A stretch of 14,051 nt of DNA from Rhodospirillaceae bacterium (GTDB taxonomy: Bacteria; Pseudomonadota; Alphaproteobacteria; UBA8366; GCA-2717185). Position 1 is the first letter of the stretch; each line of letters opens with the position of its first letter. The notes beneath the pieces were generated by a model. That model did no database searches, was not told the DNA's origin, and was given only the letters and a program-made list of their open reading frames with translations. Positions 7,605-14,051 of this stretch are shown piece by piece. The stretch spans positions 1 to 14,051 of the forward strand of contig PBDC01000079.1 of assembly GCA_002717185.1 (NCBI GenBank). The letters are read 5' to 3'. The position numbers were made by a program, and so were the translations under genes.

Positions 7605-8954
7605 ATGGTGTCATCAGCTATCGACTCGGAAATATTTGGCAATTTGTTTGGCACAGCGGAAATGCGGCAGGTGTTTGCCGACGAAACGTTGATCCAGCGC
7701 TATCTCGACGTTGAGGCGGCATTGGCCAGAGTACAGGCACGCATGGGCATCATCCCGAAGGAGGCCGCTGCAGAGATTACCGCAAAGGCTAGCTTCGAAC
7801 ATTTCGACTTCGAAAGCTACAAACAAGGGGTCGCACGCGTGTCCTATCCAATTCTGCCCTTAGTCGAAGGCATCGTTGCAATGTGTAAGGACGGGCTTGG
7901 TGAATACAGTCATTGGGGTACCACTACACAGGACATCATGGACAGTGCGTTATCACTGCAAATTCGCGACGCTCTGGCGATTATCGAGACCGATCTTAAT
8001 GGTGTCGCTGACCTGCTAGCGGGACTGGCAGAGGAATACCGCGACACACCCGTCGCCGGGCGTAGCCACTTACAACACGCCTTACCGGTTACATTTGGTT
8101 ACAAGGCAGCGGTTTGGTTGTCTGGGATTGAGCGCCACCGCACGCGCCTCGCTGAATTGAAACCGCGTGCGACCCTGGTACAGTTCAGCGGCGCCGCCGG
8201 CACCCTCGCCTCCTTGGGCGAGGACGGCCTTAAGATCCAAGACGCGCTGGCCGACGAACTGGGCCTCGGCCGGCCAGAAATTACCTGGCATACCATGCGT
8301 GACAATGTGACGGAGATTGTCAGCTGGATGGGTTTGCTCACCGGCACTTTAGGTAAGATCGGCACGGATGTCCTGTTAATGATGCAGACTGAGGTCGGCG
8401 AGGTATTCGAGGCCTTCACGCATGGTCGCGGCACCAGCAGCACCATGCCGCAGAAGCGCAACCCGGTGTCCTGCGAGCTCATGATCGTCGCCGCGCGGGC
8501 GATGCGCCAACATGTGGCGCAAATGCTGGACGGCATGCTGCAAGATCACGAACGTGCATCGGGCGCCTGGCATCTGGAATGGCTGACCATCCCGCAGGTC
8601 TTTATCAACACGTCGGGATCACTCTCGCAGGCGCGAGATCTTCTTGATGGGCTGGAAATCGATACAGAGCGGATGCGTGCCAACCTCGACGTTACTAACG
8701 GCATGATAGTATCGGAGGCCGTCATGATGGGCCTCGCCCCGCACATGGGCAGACAGGTCGCGCATGACGTCGTCTACGACGCCTGTCGCGTCTGCGCGCA
8801 ACAGAGTAAGTCCCTCTACGAGGACATGTCAGCCATGCCTCGGGTTACCAAGTTGCTCTCGGTCGAAGAAATCCGCGAGATGTGCGACCCGGCGAACTAT
8901 GTCGGCCTCGCGGGAGAGATGGTCGACCGAATATTGGCGATGCGGGATCGTTGA
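7605..8954 (+). CDS. Fumarase/aspartase-superfamily lyase, PcaB/adenylosuccinate lyase-like
   Basis: Members form homotetramers and remove a group beta to a carboxylate by anti elimination, or run the related cycloisomerisation of 3-carboxymuconate. The 449-residue protein shows the three conserved regions: HWGTTTQD (103-110), HLQHALPVT (155-163) and the signature TSSTMPQKRNP (277-287), whose serine pair lies on the mobile catalytic loop. WHLEW (322-326) and the DPANYVG end (428-434) resemble 3-carboxy-cis,cis-muconate cycloisomerase more than purine PurB. No other protocatechuate-pathway genes are near, so its substrate is open; nitrosuccinate-, epoxysuccinate- or other succinyl-adduct lyases are alternatives. 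The start at 7605 is chosen because AGGAGG ends five bases before it; an in-frame ATG at 7425 would add 60 unfamily-like residues overlapping the divergent gene. Confidence 0.85.
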   Translation: MVSSAIDSEIFGNLFGTAEMRQVFADETLIQRYLDVEAALARVQARMGIIPKEAAAEITAKASFEHFDFESYKQGVARVSYPILPLVEGIVAMCKDGLGEYSHWGTTTQDIMDSALSLQIRDALAIIETDLNGVADLLAGLAEEYRDTPVAGRSHLQHALPVTFGYKAAVWLSGIERHRTRLAELKPRATLVQFSGAAGTLASLGEDGLKIQDALADELGLGRPEITWHTMRDNVTEIVSWMGLLTGTLGKIGTDVLLMMQTEVGEVFEAFTHGRGTSSTMPQKRNPVSCELMIVAARAMRQHVAQMLDGMLQDHERASGAWHLEWLTIPQVFINTSGSLSQARDLLDGLEIDTERMRANLDVTNGMIVSEAVMMGLAPHMGRQVAHDVVYDACRVCAQQSKSLYEDMSAMPRVTKLLSVEEIREMCDPANYVGLAGEMVDRILAMRDR

Positions 8955-9042
8955 AATAATTAAACTCTCAGAATTATACCTGAGCTGCCAGGCTTTCTTT
9001 GATTGTGTTGCATGTGAATATCGGTTTAACCAAATTGGAATT

Positions 9043-9270
9043 ATGAGCATTTACAAATCTGAAGCGAAATTCCAACTTGGCATCAGCCAACCGATCAGCA
9101 TGCCTCAACTCTATCCGGTCATCTCGTCCACAAACCCGTCAGCATACAAGGCAGACGATAATAAAGACCGGAAGGGATACCAGGCCGGTTTTCCACCAAG
9201 TTTCAACATACCGCCACCCGAATTGAGGCCAACAGAAGGGCGTAATGTCCCTTGCCTGCTCGACCCCTAA
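9043..9270 (+). CDS. Possible small hypothetical protein, 75 residues
   Basis: An ATG at 9043, preceded by a weak TTGGAA, opens a 75-codon frame ending in TAA. I do not recognise the product. It begins MSIYKSEAKFQLGIS, is soluble-looking with no membrane segment, and becomes proline-rich in its second half (FPPSFNIPPPELRP), ending LLDP. The composition is balanced and does not look like an antisense frame, but the ribosome-binding site is poor and the frame happens to stay open upstream into the lyase gene in another phase. It may be a real accessory small protein or a gene remnant. Confidence 0.35.
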   Translation: MSIYKSEAKFQLGISQPISMPQLYPVISSTNPSAYKADDNKDRKGYQAGFPPSFNIPPPELRPTEGRNVPCLLDP

Positions 9271-9284
9271 CCTGGTGCTGACTC

Positions 9285-9311
9285 AAAAAAACCGGTGCCG
9301 AGTGTTCACGG
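9285..9311 (-). terminator. Possible intrinsic terminator of the amidohydrolase gene
   Basis: On the - strand, 15 bases after the stop codon, CCGTG (9311-9307) can pair with CACCGG (9297-9292) through a one-base bulge, followed at once by seven T (9291-9285). The stem is short and imperfect, so this is a weak but correctly placed candidate. Confidence 0.35.
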
Positions 9312-9326
9312 AACTACGGCTTATTC

Positions 9327-10478
9327 CTAGTTCTTGTTCAGCCCATAAAACTCGACAGCATTGTCACAAGTGATCTTTTTTATTTGTGCCGCAGTCAGAC
9401 CAGCAAACTGCTCGTCGATATACTTGCTCGACTCCGGCCATATTCCGTCCGTATGAGGGTAATCGGAGCCCCACATCAGTGAGCCTTCCGTCAACAGGTT
9501 ATTGGTGTTAATCAGCATCGGGCCAATAACATCATACTGGAAGGTCGCCTTACAGTGCTCTTGCCAATATTCCGACGGCTTCTTCTTCATTAGGTCGCGG
9601 AAGCGATCCTCGAATTCGAAGTCCATACGGTCAAGCGCGTAGGGTAGCCAGCCGACACCACTCTCGCCGAGGGCGATCTTTAACTTCGGATAGCGGTCGA
9701 ACACGCCGGCACCAATGATAGCCGCGACAATGTGGATAAGACCCATCTGAAAGGCGGAGACGCCAGTGAACATCGCAGCGCGCCTGACTAAACCCGAGGA
9801 CTGCTCTCGCGCCTGCGGTGGCGTCGTTGGGAAAGTGTGGAAGTGCAGAGGCAGTTCGACCTCGTTGACAGCCTCCCAAAGCGGATCCCAACATGGATGC
9901 CACATTGGCTCCATGTCCCAAGAGCAGGATAGTTCAAGCCCACGCAAACCGAGTTTGGCACAGCGATGAACTTCCGCAACGGCCGCGTCAATATCGCCGT
10001 AGGGCAAGCAAGCTAATCCGATATGTTGATCTGGGTAATGGCTGCAAAAGTCCTTAAGCCAATCATTATAAATGCGGAACATCTCGATGGCCGCTTCCGG
10101 ATCCTGCATCCGCGAAGCGGAACCAAGAATACCGAAAATAACCTCCGCATCCACACCGTCAAGCTCCATTTCTTTGCGACGGAGATGCGGATCAGAGGGG
10201 CGCTGAATGCCCTTCTCACCGTCCTTAAACATACCGGTCTCGGCCATGATGTCGACGCGCTTGTTCTGACCGGGCACGAGCTTCGCACCGCCGGGGCCAA
10301 CACCATTCAACAGACCGAAGTTAGCTCCCTTTTTGGTCACCCATTGCGGACCGTCGGGCCCATCTTCGACATAGGGCATCCGGTCCTTCATCTCGGCGCG
10401 CGCTTCTGAGACAAACAGCTCCGGCGGCATCCAAGGCATATCCAAGTGGCAATCGGCGGAAACACGACTGTATTGCAT
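9327..10478 (-). CDS. Amidohydrolase-family protein (Amidohydro_2; ACMSD/decarboxylase-like)
   Basis: This is a metal-dependent TIM-barrel protein of the branch that includes ACMSD and gamma-resorcylate-type non-oxidative decarboxylases as well as true hydrolases. The 383-residue length is normal. Likely metal and catalytic residues are SADCHLD (7-13, with His11), LHFHTF (211-216, with His212 and His214), GESGVGW (271-277, with Glu272) and WGSDYPHTDG (336-345, with Asp339 and His342). It ends in the usual DNAVEFYGL. The first motif is D-x-H-x-D rather than D/E-x-H-x-H, as in many uncharacterised members. The ATG at 10478 has AAAGGAG about 12 bases upstream. It is divergent from the crotonase gene. 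Whether it decarboxylates, hydrolyses a ring or opens a lactone cannot be told from sequence. Confidence 0.88.
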   Translation of the reverse strand: MQYSRVSADCHLDMPWMPPELFVSEARAEMKDRMPYVEDGPDGPQWVTKKGANFGLLNGVGPGGAKLVPGQNKRVDIMAETGMFKDGEKGIQRPSDPHLRRKEMELDGVDAEVIFGILGSASRMQDPEAAIEMFRIYNDWLKDFCSHYPDQHIGLACLPYGDIDAAVAEVHRCAKLGLRGLELSCSWDMEPMWHPCWDPLWEAVNEVELPLHFHTFPTTPPQAREQSSGLVRRAAMFTGVSAFQMGLIHIVAAIIGAGVFDRYPKLKIALGESGVGWLPYALDRMDFEFEDRFRDLMKKKPSEYWQEHCKATFQYDVIGPMLINTNNLLTEGSLMWGSDYPHTDGIWPESSKYIDEQFAGLTAAQIKKITCDNAVEFYGLNKN

Positions 10479-10510
10479 GGCTATCCATTGCTCCTTTGCG
10501 GGCAGAATTG

Positions 10511-10528
10511 GCTGTCAAGCTACAGCTT
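10511..10528. repeat. Overlapping inverted repeats in a divergent spacer
   Basis: In the 186-base spacer between the amidohydrolase (-) and crotonase (+) genes, AAGCT/AGCTT (10517-10528, 2-base gap) overlaps GCTGT/ACAGC (10511-10526, 6-base loop). The location suits an operator for a divergent promoter pair, but the arms are only 5 bases long and no clear -35/-10 pair was found beside them. Confidence 0.25.
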
Positions 10529-10664
10529 AGGCTTTCGGACGGGACACAATCAATCCACGGGCATAGGTTTCTTAATTATGTGATTCAATGATCGGCTTGC
10601 AGGAACAGGGGTCATCCGGCATCGTGCCATACAAATCGCAATGAAATATCCGGAGGTTCCTGAC

Positions 10665-11453
10665 ATGTCGGAAGGCAAAGTTATTGCTGAGAAAGAAGGC
10701 CAAGTGGGCCGCGTAATCTTCGACAACGTGAAAAAACACAACGCCATGTCAAAGGCTATGTGGGACCAACTGGCGGACGCTATCGAATGCTTCGATGCAG
10801 ATGATGAGGTGCGACTGACCGTGCTGGAAGGCGCAGGCGAAAGGTCGTTCGTATCCGGGGCAGACATCTCTCAATTCGAAAGCGAGCACGCCAATGTGGA
10901 CCGCGTAAAGGAATACAGCCGATCGGTAAACCGCGGCTACGGCGCAGTCCAGCATGCGCTGAAACCAACGATCGCTAAGATCGACGGCTACTGCTATGGC
11001 GGCGGGATGGGGATCGCAGTTTGTACCGATCTACGCATATGTTCGGAAAAGTCCAGCTTCTGCATCCCAGCAGCCAAGCTTGGTGTTGGCTATGGACACG
11101 AAAATACCAAGGTCCTGGTGGATCTAGTCGGGCCTTCTTTCGCCAAAGAAATATTCTACACCGGCCGCCGCTTCAGTTCCGAAGAAGCTAAGGATATGAA
11201 ACTGGTCAATAGGGTGTTGAAGAGCGAAGATCTAGACGACTATGTCGGTGATTATATCGATGCCATGGTCAACAACGCCCCCCTATCGCTAAGGACCACA
11301 AATCTAACCGTTAACGAATTGATGAAGCCGGAGTCAGAGCGCGATCTAACCGTGTGCCAACGGCTCGTTGAGGATTGTGCAAACAGCCAGGATTTGGCGG
11401 AAGGCCGCCGTGCCTTCATGGAAAAGCGCAAGCCGGAATTCGTCGGGCGGTAA
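10665..11453 (+). CDS. Enoyl-CoA hydratase/isomerase (crotonase) family protein
   Basis: This is a crotonase-fold CoA-thioester enzyme of 262 residues. The two oxyanion-hole segments are clear: SGADISQF (64-71) and GYCYGGGMGIA (108-118). At the places of the two catalytic glutamates of rat crotonase (Glu144 and Glu164), this protein has Gly116 and Ala136 (in FCIPAAKLG), so ordinary syn-hydration of an enoyl-CoA is unlikely by the classical mechanism. Isomerase, decarboxylase, hydrolase or an unusual hydratase are alternatives. The start at 10665 is preferred to an in-frame ATG at 10641 because GGAGG (10652-10656) lies eight bases before it. The neighbouring MaoC hydratase and acyl-CoA dehydrogenase suggest CoA-thioester breakdown. 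The gene is convergent with the cupin gene, nine bases away. Confidence 0.88.
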   Translation: MSEGKVIAEKEGQVGRVIFDNVKKHNAMSKAMWDQLADAIECFDADDEVRLTVLEGAGERSFVSGADISQFESEHANVDRVKEYSRSVNRGYGAVQHALKPTIAKIDGYCYGGGMGIAVCTDLRICSEKSSFCIPAAKLGVGYGHENTKVLVDLVGPSFAKEIFYTGRRFSSEEAKDMKLVNRVLKSEDLDDYVGDYIDAMVNNAPLSLRTTNLTVNELMKPESERDLTVCQRLVEDCANSQDLAEGRRAFMEKRKPEFVGR

Positions 11454-11462
11454 TGCCTTCAA

Positions 11463-11972
11463 CTAGGCTGCAGAGGCCTTCGGCCCGTCGACCTCGCCGG
11501 GGACCAAACCGCGGTTCCAACTTTTGACATATTCCGTAATGGTCAGCACCTTGATACTGTTGCCATCGCAATCGAAATATTCGAACAGCCGGCCGTCGGG
11601 CGCGGACATAGACAGCAAAACCGTACCGCCATCGGGGCCGCCGCGCTCCATATGGGAATCCGCATCCGCTTCCGCCAACGCATATTCACCCTTCTTGCGG
11701 ACCGCGGACTTGGTGACAGTGCCATCCGTATCATGCTCAGTCACGTGCTGTTCACCTTCAAGAACCATTGTCACGGTCGCGGCGATGTGCCGGTGGCGCC
11801 GGCAGTGGCCGCCATTGCCTTTGAACCGCAACAACATATCCAGCCGGCCGCTCGGAATATCGTAACCCAACAGACTGTATTCAAAATCGATCAGAAATTC
11901 CGTTTCCTTTGGGTCAGCCATATGACGCCACTCGACAGCATCGAGATCAAAGGTTTTAGATATTCTCGGCAT
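11463..11972 (-). CDS. Cupin-domain protein
   Basis: This 169-residue protein fits one cupin beta-barrel. The first metal-binding motif is GGHCRRHRH (54-62) followed by MVLEGEQHV, and the second is around DADSHMERGGPDGG (103-116), with His107 as a probable ligand. The Glu usually found between the HxH and the VLxG strand is Thr here, so metal ligation may differ. Specific function is unknown; such proteins include dioxygenases, isomerases and ligand sensors. Its ATG has AGGAG eight bases upstream and lies 26 bases downstream of the PhyH stop, so the two genes form a likely two-gene operon in which the cupin is distal. No signal peptide is seen, so it is likely cytoplasmic. Confidence 0.75.
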   Translation of the reverse strand: MPRISKTFDLDAVEWRHMADPKETEFLIDFEYSLLGYDIPSGRLDMLLRFKGNGGHCRRHRHIAATVTMVLEGEQHVTEHDTDGTVTKSAVRKKGEYALAEADADSHMERGGPDGGTVLLSMSAPDGRLFEYFDCDGNSIKVLTITEYVKSWNRGLVPGEVDGPKASAA

Positions 11973-11998
11973 GTTAATCTCTCCTAACTGGCGACCGT

Positions 11999-13174
11999 TT
12001 AAATCGCCAGGTCTTTCATGAAGTAGTCCTTGATAACGGATCCAAACGTAACATCATTGAAACGAAATTCGTCTTCACGGCCGGCGAAGGGCTGGTAGTT
12101 AAAACGTAGTTCATTTGGATATTTCTGCTGTCGCGCGTCTATCGCAACCTGAACAACTGCTGACCGTTCGAAGACACGCTTTTCATCGTATCGCACATTG
12201 TCCCCGGCAACTGATAGCGCCGCTTTGGCGCCCAGAACCGATTTGCGACGGTGAAACCCGAAGGTAAGCGAGATACGTAGATCCGGTGAAGAGTTAGCGA
12301 AAGAACCGTGCAACATTTGACGATTAACGATAGTGACGTCGCCAGCGTCGCAAACCAACGGCACTGCACCAGGAAACTGCTCGCTACCGCCATTCTCGGC
12401 CTTGAGCGCCTTAATATCCATTCGACCCAGCTTATGCGTGCCGGGCACGACCCAAAGGCAGTTTCCTAATGTTGTTGGGTAGAGTTGCACCTGAAAATTG
12501 AAGCCATGGATGAATGGGTCCCAGTTCTGTGAATCCCAATGGGTGACACCGTCCTGATGCCAGGAAACCGAACCGCCCAGCCCAGGCTGCTTTACGAAAA
12601 TTGCGTCGTTAAACGGAACGAAGTCATCACCGTTGATCGCTTCAGCAACAGCCAAAAGCTCTGGGTGTCCGTACAGCCGCAACCCGGACGGCATGGATTG
12701 GCACATTGACGACATCAGGAAAACCACGTCTTCCGGTGCATCAGCAGCCGGTATCGGCTGTGTCATCTGCGTTGGATGTCGCCCACCTAGCAGGTGCGTA
12801 CCGCCCCACGGGTCACCCAGGGGTTTAGAGAATCGATAAGGCGAACGGGCGTAATCGGTGCCCAAAGCGGGGCGGCCGTGTTTGTCAACCATGGCATCAC
12901 GCTTTACCGGCGCACGTTCGATCATAAGATTCGCATCGCGGCGCAATTCTTCAATTTCTGCAGCACCAATAACGGCCTCAAAAACGTAATACCCATGTTC
13001 GCGGAAACGCCCGAGGATTTCTGTATGCAGCTTTCCCTCGTCTGTAAGCCGCAACGGTCCGCGATTACCAATCTCCTGCGCCAACGCCTGACCGGTTTCT
13101 TGGTAGGCATGCAACCCGTCCGCATGCTCAGCCCGTGTTACGCTTTCCGCAGACGACAACGCGACGTCATCCAT
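11999..13174 (-). CDS. Phytanoyl-CoA dioxygenase (PhyH) family oxygenase
   Basis: The family consists of non-haem Fe(II)/2-oxoglutarate oxygenases that hydroxylate a substrate, in the founding member at the alpha carbon of phytanoyl-CoA. The facial triad is visible as His206 and Asp208 in SWHQDG and His289 in MLHGSF, with Arg300 in DLRISLTFGFH placed to bind the 2-oxoglutarate carboxylate. The 391-residue length is longer than many bacterial PhyH proteins because of an N-terminal region of about 50 residues and a C-terminal extension of about 80. The ATG at 13174 has AGGAAGG about 10 bases upstream. It heads a probable operon with the cupin gene and is divergent from the MaoC gene. The substrate is unknown; an acyl-CoA or a small carboxylic acid would fit the neighbours. 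Confidence 0.88.
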   Translation of the reverse strand: MDDVALSSAESVTRAEHADGLHAYQETGQALAQEIGNRGPLRLTDEGKLHTEILGRFREHGYYVFEAVIGAAEIEELRRDANLMIERAPVKRDAMVDKHGRPALGTDYARSPYRFSKPLGDPWGGTHLLGGRHPTQMTQPIPAADAPEDVVFLMSSMCQSMPSGLRLYGHPELLAVAEAINGDDFVPFNDAIFVKQPGLGGSVSWHQDGVTHWDSQNWDPFIHGFNFQVQLYPTTLGNCLWVVPGTHKLGRMDIKALKAENGGSEQFPGAVPLVCDAGDVTIVNRQMLHGSFANSSPDLRISLTFGFHRRKSVLGAKAALSVAGDNVRYDEKRVFERSAVVQVAIDARQQKYPNELRFNYQPFAGREDEFRFNDVTFGSVIKDYFMKDLAI

Positions 13175-13225
13175 CGTATTAGTACCTTCCTAGTGTTAGC
13201 GATCGAGCAAGATTAAACAAAACAA

Positions 13226-13262
13226 CTTGGTATCGCCAATGAGGAAAGCCCCATTGACCAAG
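13226..13262. promoter_or_regulatory. Strong two-part dyad between phyH and maoC, probable operator
   Basis: The outer arms CTTGGT (13226-13231) and ACCAAG (13257-13262) are exact reverse complements. Inside, CAATG-A-GG (13237-13244) pairs with CC-C-CATTG (13249-13256) with one mismatch and an AAAG loop. The dyad is centred in the 143-base divergent spacer and its right arm covers the candidate -35 of the maoC gene, as expected for a regulator site that controls one or both directions. A transcribed hairpin is the alternative. Confidence 0.45.
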
Positions 13263-13280
13263 CCGGTATGCACTTATAGT
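13254..13280 (+). promoter_or_regulatory. Candidate promoter of the maoC-acyl-CoA dehydrogenase genes
   Basis: TTGACC (13254-13259) is five of six to the -35 consensus, and TATAGT (13275-13280) is five of six to the -10 consensus. The 15-base spacer is shorter than the optimum, which would suit an activated or otherwise regulated promoter. It lies 38 bases before the ATG at 13318. Confidence 0.35.
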
Positions 13281-13317
13281 TAGTCGGACCAGACACGAGC
13301 CAAACGGATAGAGAACA

Positions 13318-13827
13318 ATGGTGTATCAGGCAAAGAAAATGGGGCCGCAGCGCTACCGTGAGGATATCGGCCGGTATTTCGAGGATTTTAGTGTTGGGGA
13401 CGTATACGAACACCGTCCTGGGCGAACGATTTCCGAAGCAGATAATCAGTGGTTCACCCTGCTGACAATGAACACTCATCCACTGCACTTTGATGCGGAA
13501 TACGCATCAAAGAGTGAATTCGGCAAACCACTTGTGAACAGCACCCTGACCCTATCAATTGTCGCCGGCATGAGCGTCAGCGATACCAGCCAGAAGGCTA
13601 TCGCCAATCTCGGCTGGACCGATATCAAGCTAACGGCCCCGGTTTTTCAAGGCGATACGATCTACGCCGAAAGCGAGGTATTAGACAAGCGGGTTTCGCA
13701 ATCACGTCCTACCCAAGGCGTGGTTAAGATCAAGACGACGGGTACCAGGGCAGATGGCACCGTCTTCATGACGTATGAGCGGACCATGTTAGTACCGAAG
13801 CGCGGCCACGGCGTCGATGATATGTGA
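13318..13827 (+). CDS. MaoC-family (R)-hydratase/dehydratase
   Basis: This is a hot-dog-fold protein of 169 residues whose relatives hydrate or dehydrate CoA thioesters such as (R)-3-hydroxyacyl-CoA, mesaconyl-CoA or itaconyl-CoA. The N-terminal FEDFSVGDVYEHRPGRTI (21-38) is a family opening. The catalytic loop reads MNTHPLHFD (51-59): His57 matches the catalytic His of (R)-hydratases, while their catalytic Asp is replaced by Asn52, a pattern I associate with a distinct MaoC subgroup. The start at 13318 has only a weak GGATAGAGA upstream. The next gene begins 14 bases after its stop, so the two are probably co-transcribed, with the dehydrogenase making the enoyl-CoA that this enzyme would hydrate. 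Confidence 0.9.
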   Translation: MVYQAKKMGPQRYREDIGRYFEDFSVGDVYEHRPGRTISEADNQWFTLLTMNTHPLHFDAEYASKSEFGKPLVNSTLTLSIVAGMSVSDTSQKAIANLGWTDIKLTAPVFQGDTIYAESEVLDKRVSQSRPTQGVVKIKTTGTRADGTVFMTYERTMLVPKRGHGVDDM

Positions 13828-13841
13828 TTGGAAGAATGGTT

Positions 13842-14051
13842 ATGCAAACTTCGAATGAAGACGAAAAACTGATCCTGTCTACCGTTGAGCGGTTTCTTGA
13901 GCGCGACGTGGTGCCCTACGCTTTGGAATTGGAGCATAACGACACCTGGCCGGAAGAGATCGTCGCCAAGATGAGCGAACTTGGCTTGTTCGGATCTATC
14001 ATTCAAACAGAATACGGCGGGCTCGGCCTATCCTGCAGCACCTACGCCAAA
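13842..14051 (+). CDS. Acyl-CoA dehydrogenase, N-terminal part (3' end outside window)
   Basis: This frame runs open to the window edge and gives 70 residues. They match the N-terminal helical domain of acyl-CoA dehydrogenases: a run of helix residues ending in RFLERDVVPYALELE, then WPEEIVAKMSELGLFG, then EYGGLGLSCSTYA. The start is taken at the ATG at 13842, with GGAAG seven bases upstream; the ATG at 13836, two codons earlier, sits directly on that site. It follows the MaoC gene by 14 bases, as expected of an operon for acyl-CoA oxidation followed by hydration. The catalytic residue and substrate range lie outside the window. Confidence 0.88.
   Translation, partial: MQTSNEDEKLILSTVERFLERDVVPYALELEHNDTWPEEIVAKMSELGLFGSIIQTEYGGLGLSCSTYAK

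Larger units (their letters stand above)
8955..9326. other. 372-base gap between convergent lyase and amidohydrolase genes
   Basis: This stretch is AT-rich at its left side. It contains a possible small gene (9043-9270) and a possible terminator for the amidohydrolase gene (9285-9311), both listed separately. Two imperfect copies of a 12-base word (9272-9283 and 9292-9303, nine of 12 matching, 20 bases apart) are present. No other structure was seen. Confidence 0.4.

Noticed and set aside
8764..9042. Long open frame running from inside the lyase gene into the gap
   Set aside because: This part is an out-of-phase shadow of the lyase; only the portion from the ATG at 9043 was kept as a weak candidate.
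9272..9303. Two imperfect 12-base direct repeats spaced 20 bases apart
   Set aside because: Only nine of 12 bases match and the location, downstream of two convergent genes, gives no reason to expect operator sites.
10641..10664. Earlier ATG for the crotonase-family gene
   Set aside because: The GGAGG at 10652-10656 lies inside that extension and is well spaced for the ATG at 10665.

Overview
The window reads as a chromosomal segment of a proteobacterium, most likely a Rhodospirillales-like (possibly marine) alphaproteobacterium. This is inferred from moderately high GC, the style of the folate enzymes, and the many acyl-CoA and TRAP-type catabolic genes. No rRNA, tRNA, CRISPR array, insertion sequence or phage gene was seen. 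Both ends cut through acyl-CoA dehydrogenase genes.

Left part (1-3949, + strand): the C-terminal part of a long, two-domain acyl-CoA dehydrogenase, then a 382-base gap with a nested inverted repeat and a -10-like box, then a full aconitase B-type gene of 926 codons. The aconitase looks like the long form I associate with Bacteroidota rather than the shorter enterobacterial AcnB, and it is the clearest candidate for horizontal transfer here.

Folate block (4330-6248): folP and folK lie on the - strand, two bases apart, with folK starting at GTG. folB is divergent on the + strand and starts at TTG. Together they encode three enzymes of dihydropteroate synthesis: FolB makes 6-hydroxymethyl-dihydropterin, FolK pyrophosphorylates it, and FolP joins it to p-aminobenzoate. 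The gap to the next gene holds an 18-codon ORF that resembles a broken gene start.

Accessory catabolic part (6488-14051): an orphan TRAP-type solute-binding protein (-) is divergent from a PcaB/adenylosuccinate-lyase-like enzyme (+). Next come a possible 75-codon small gene and a metal-dependent amidohydrolase/decarboxylase-family protein (-), divergent from a crotonase-fold protein (+) that lacks both classical catalytic glutamates. A cupin and a phytanoyl-CoA-dioxygenase-family protein (-) form a likely operon, divergent from a MaoC-type hydratase and a second acyl-CoA dehydrogenase (+). The phyH/maoC intergenic region carries a strong 37-base dyad overlapping a plausible promoter. This part looks like a locus for uptake, hydroxylation and CoA-dependent breakdown of an unidentified organic acid. 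The substrate cannot be read from sequence, and linking all the genes into one pathway is inference.
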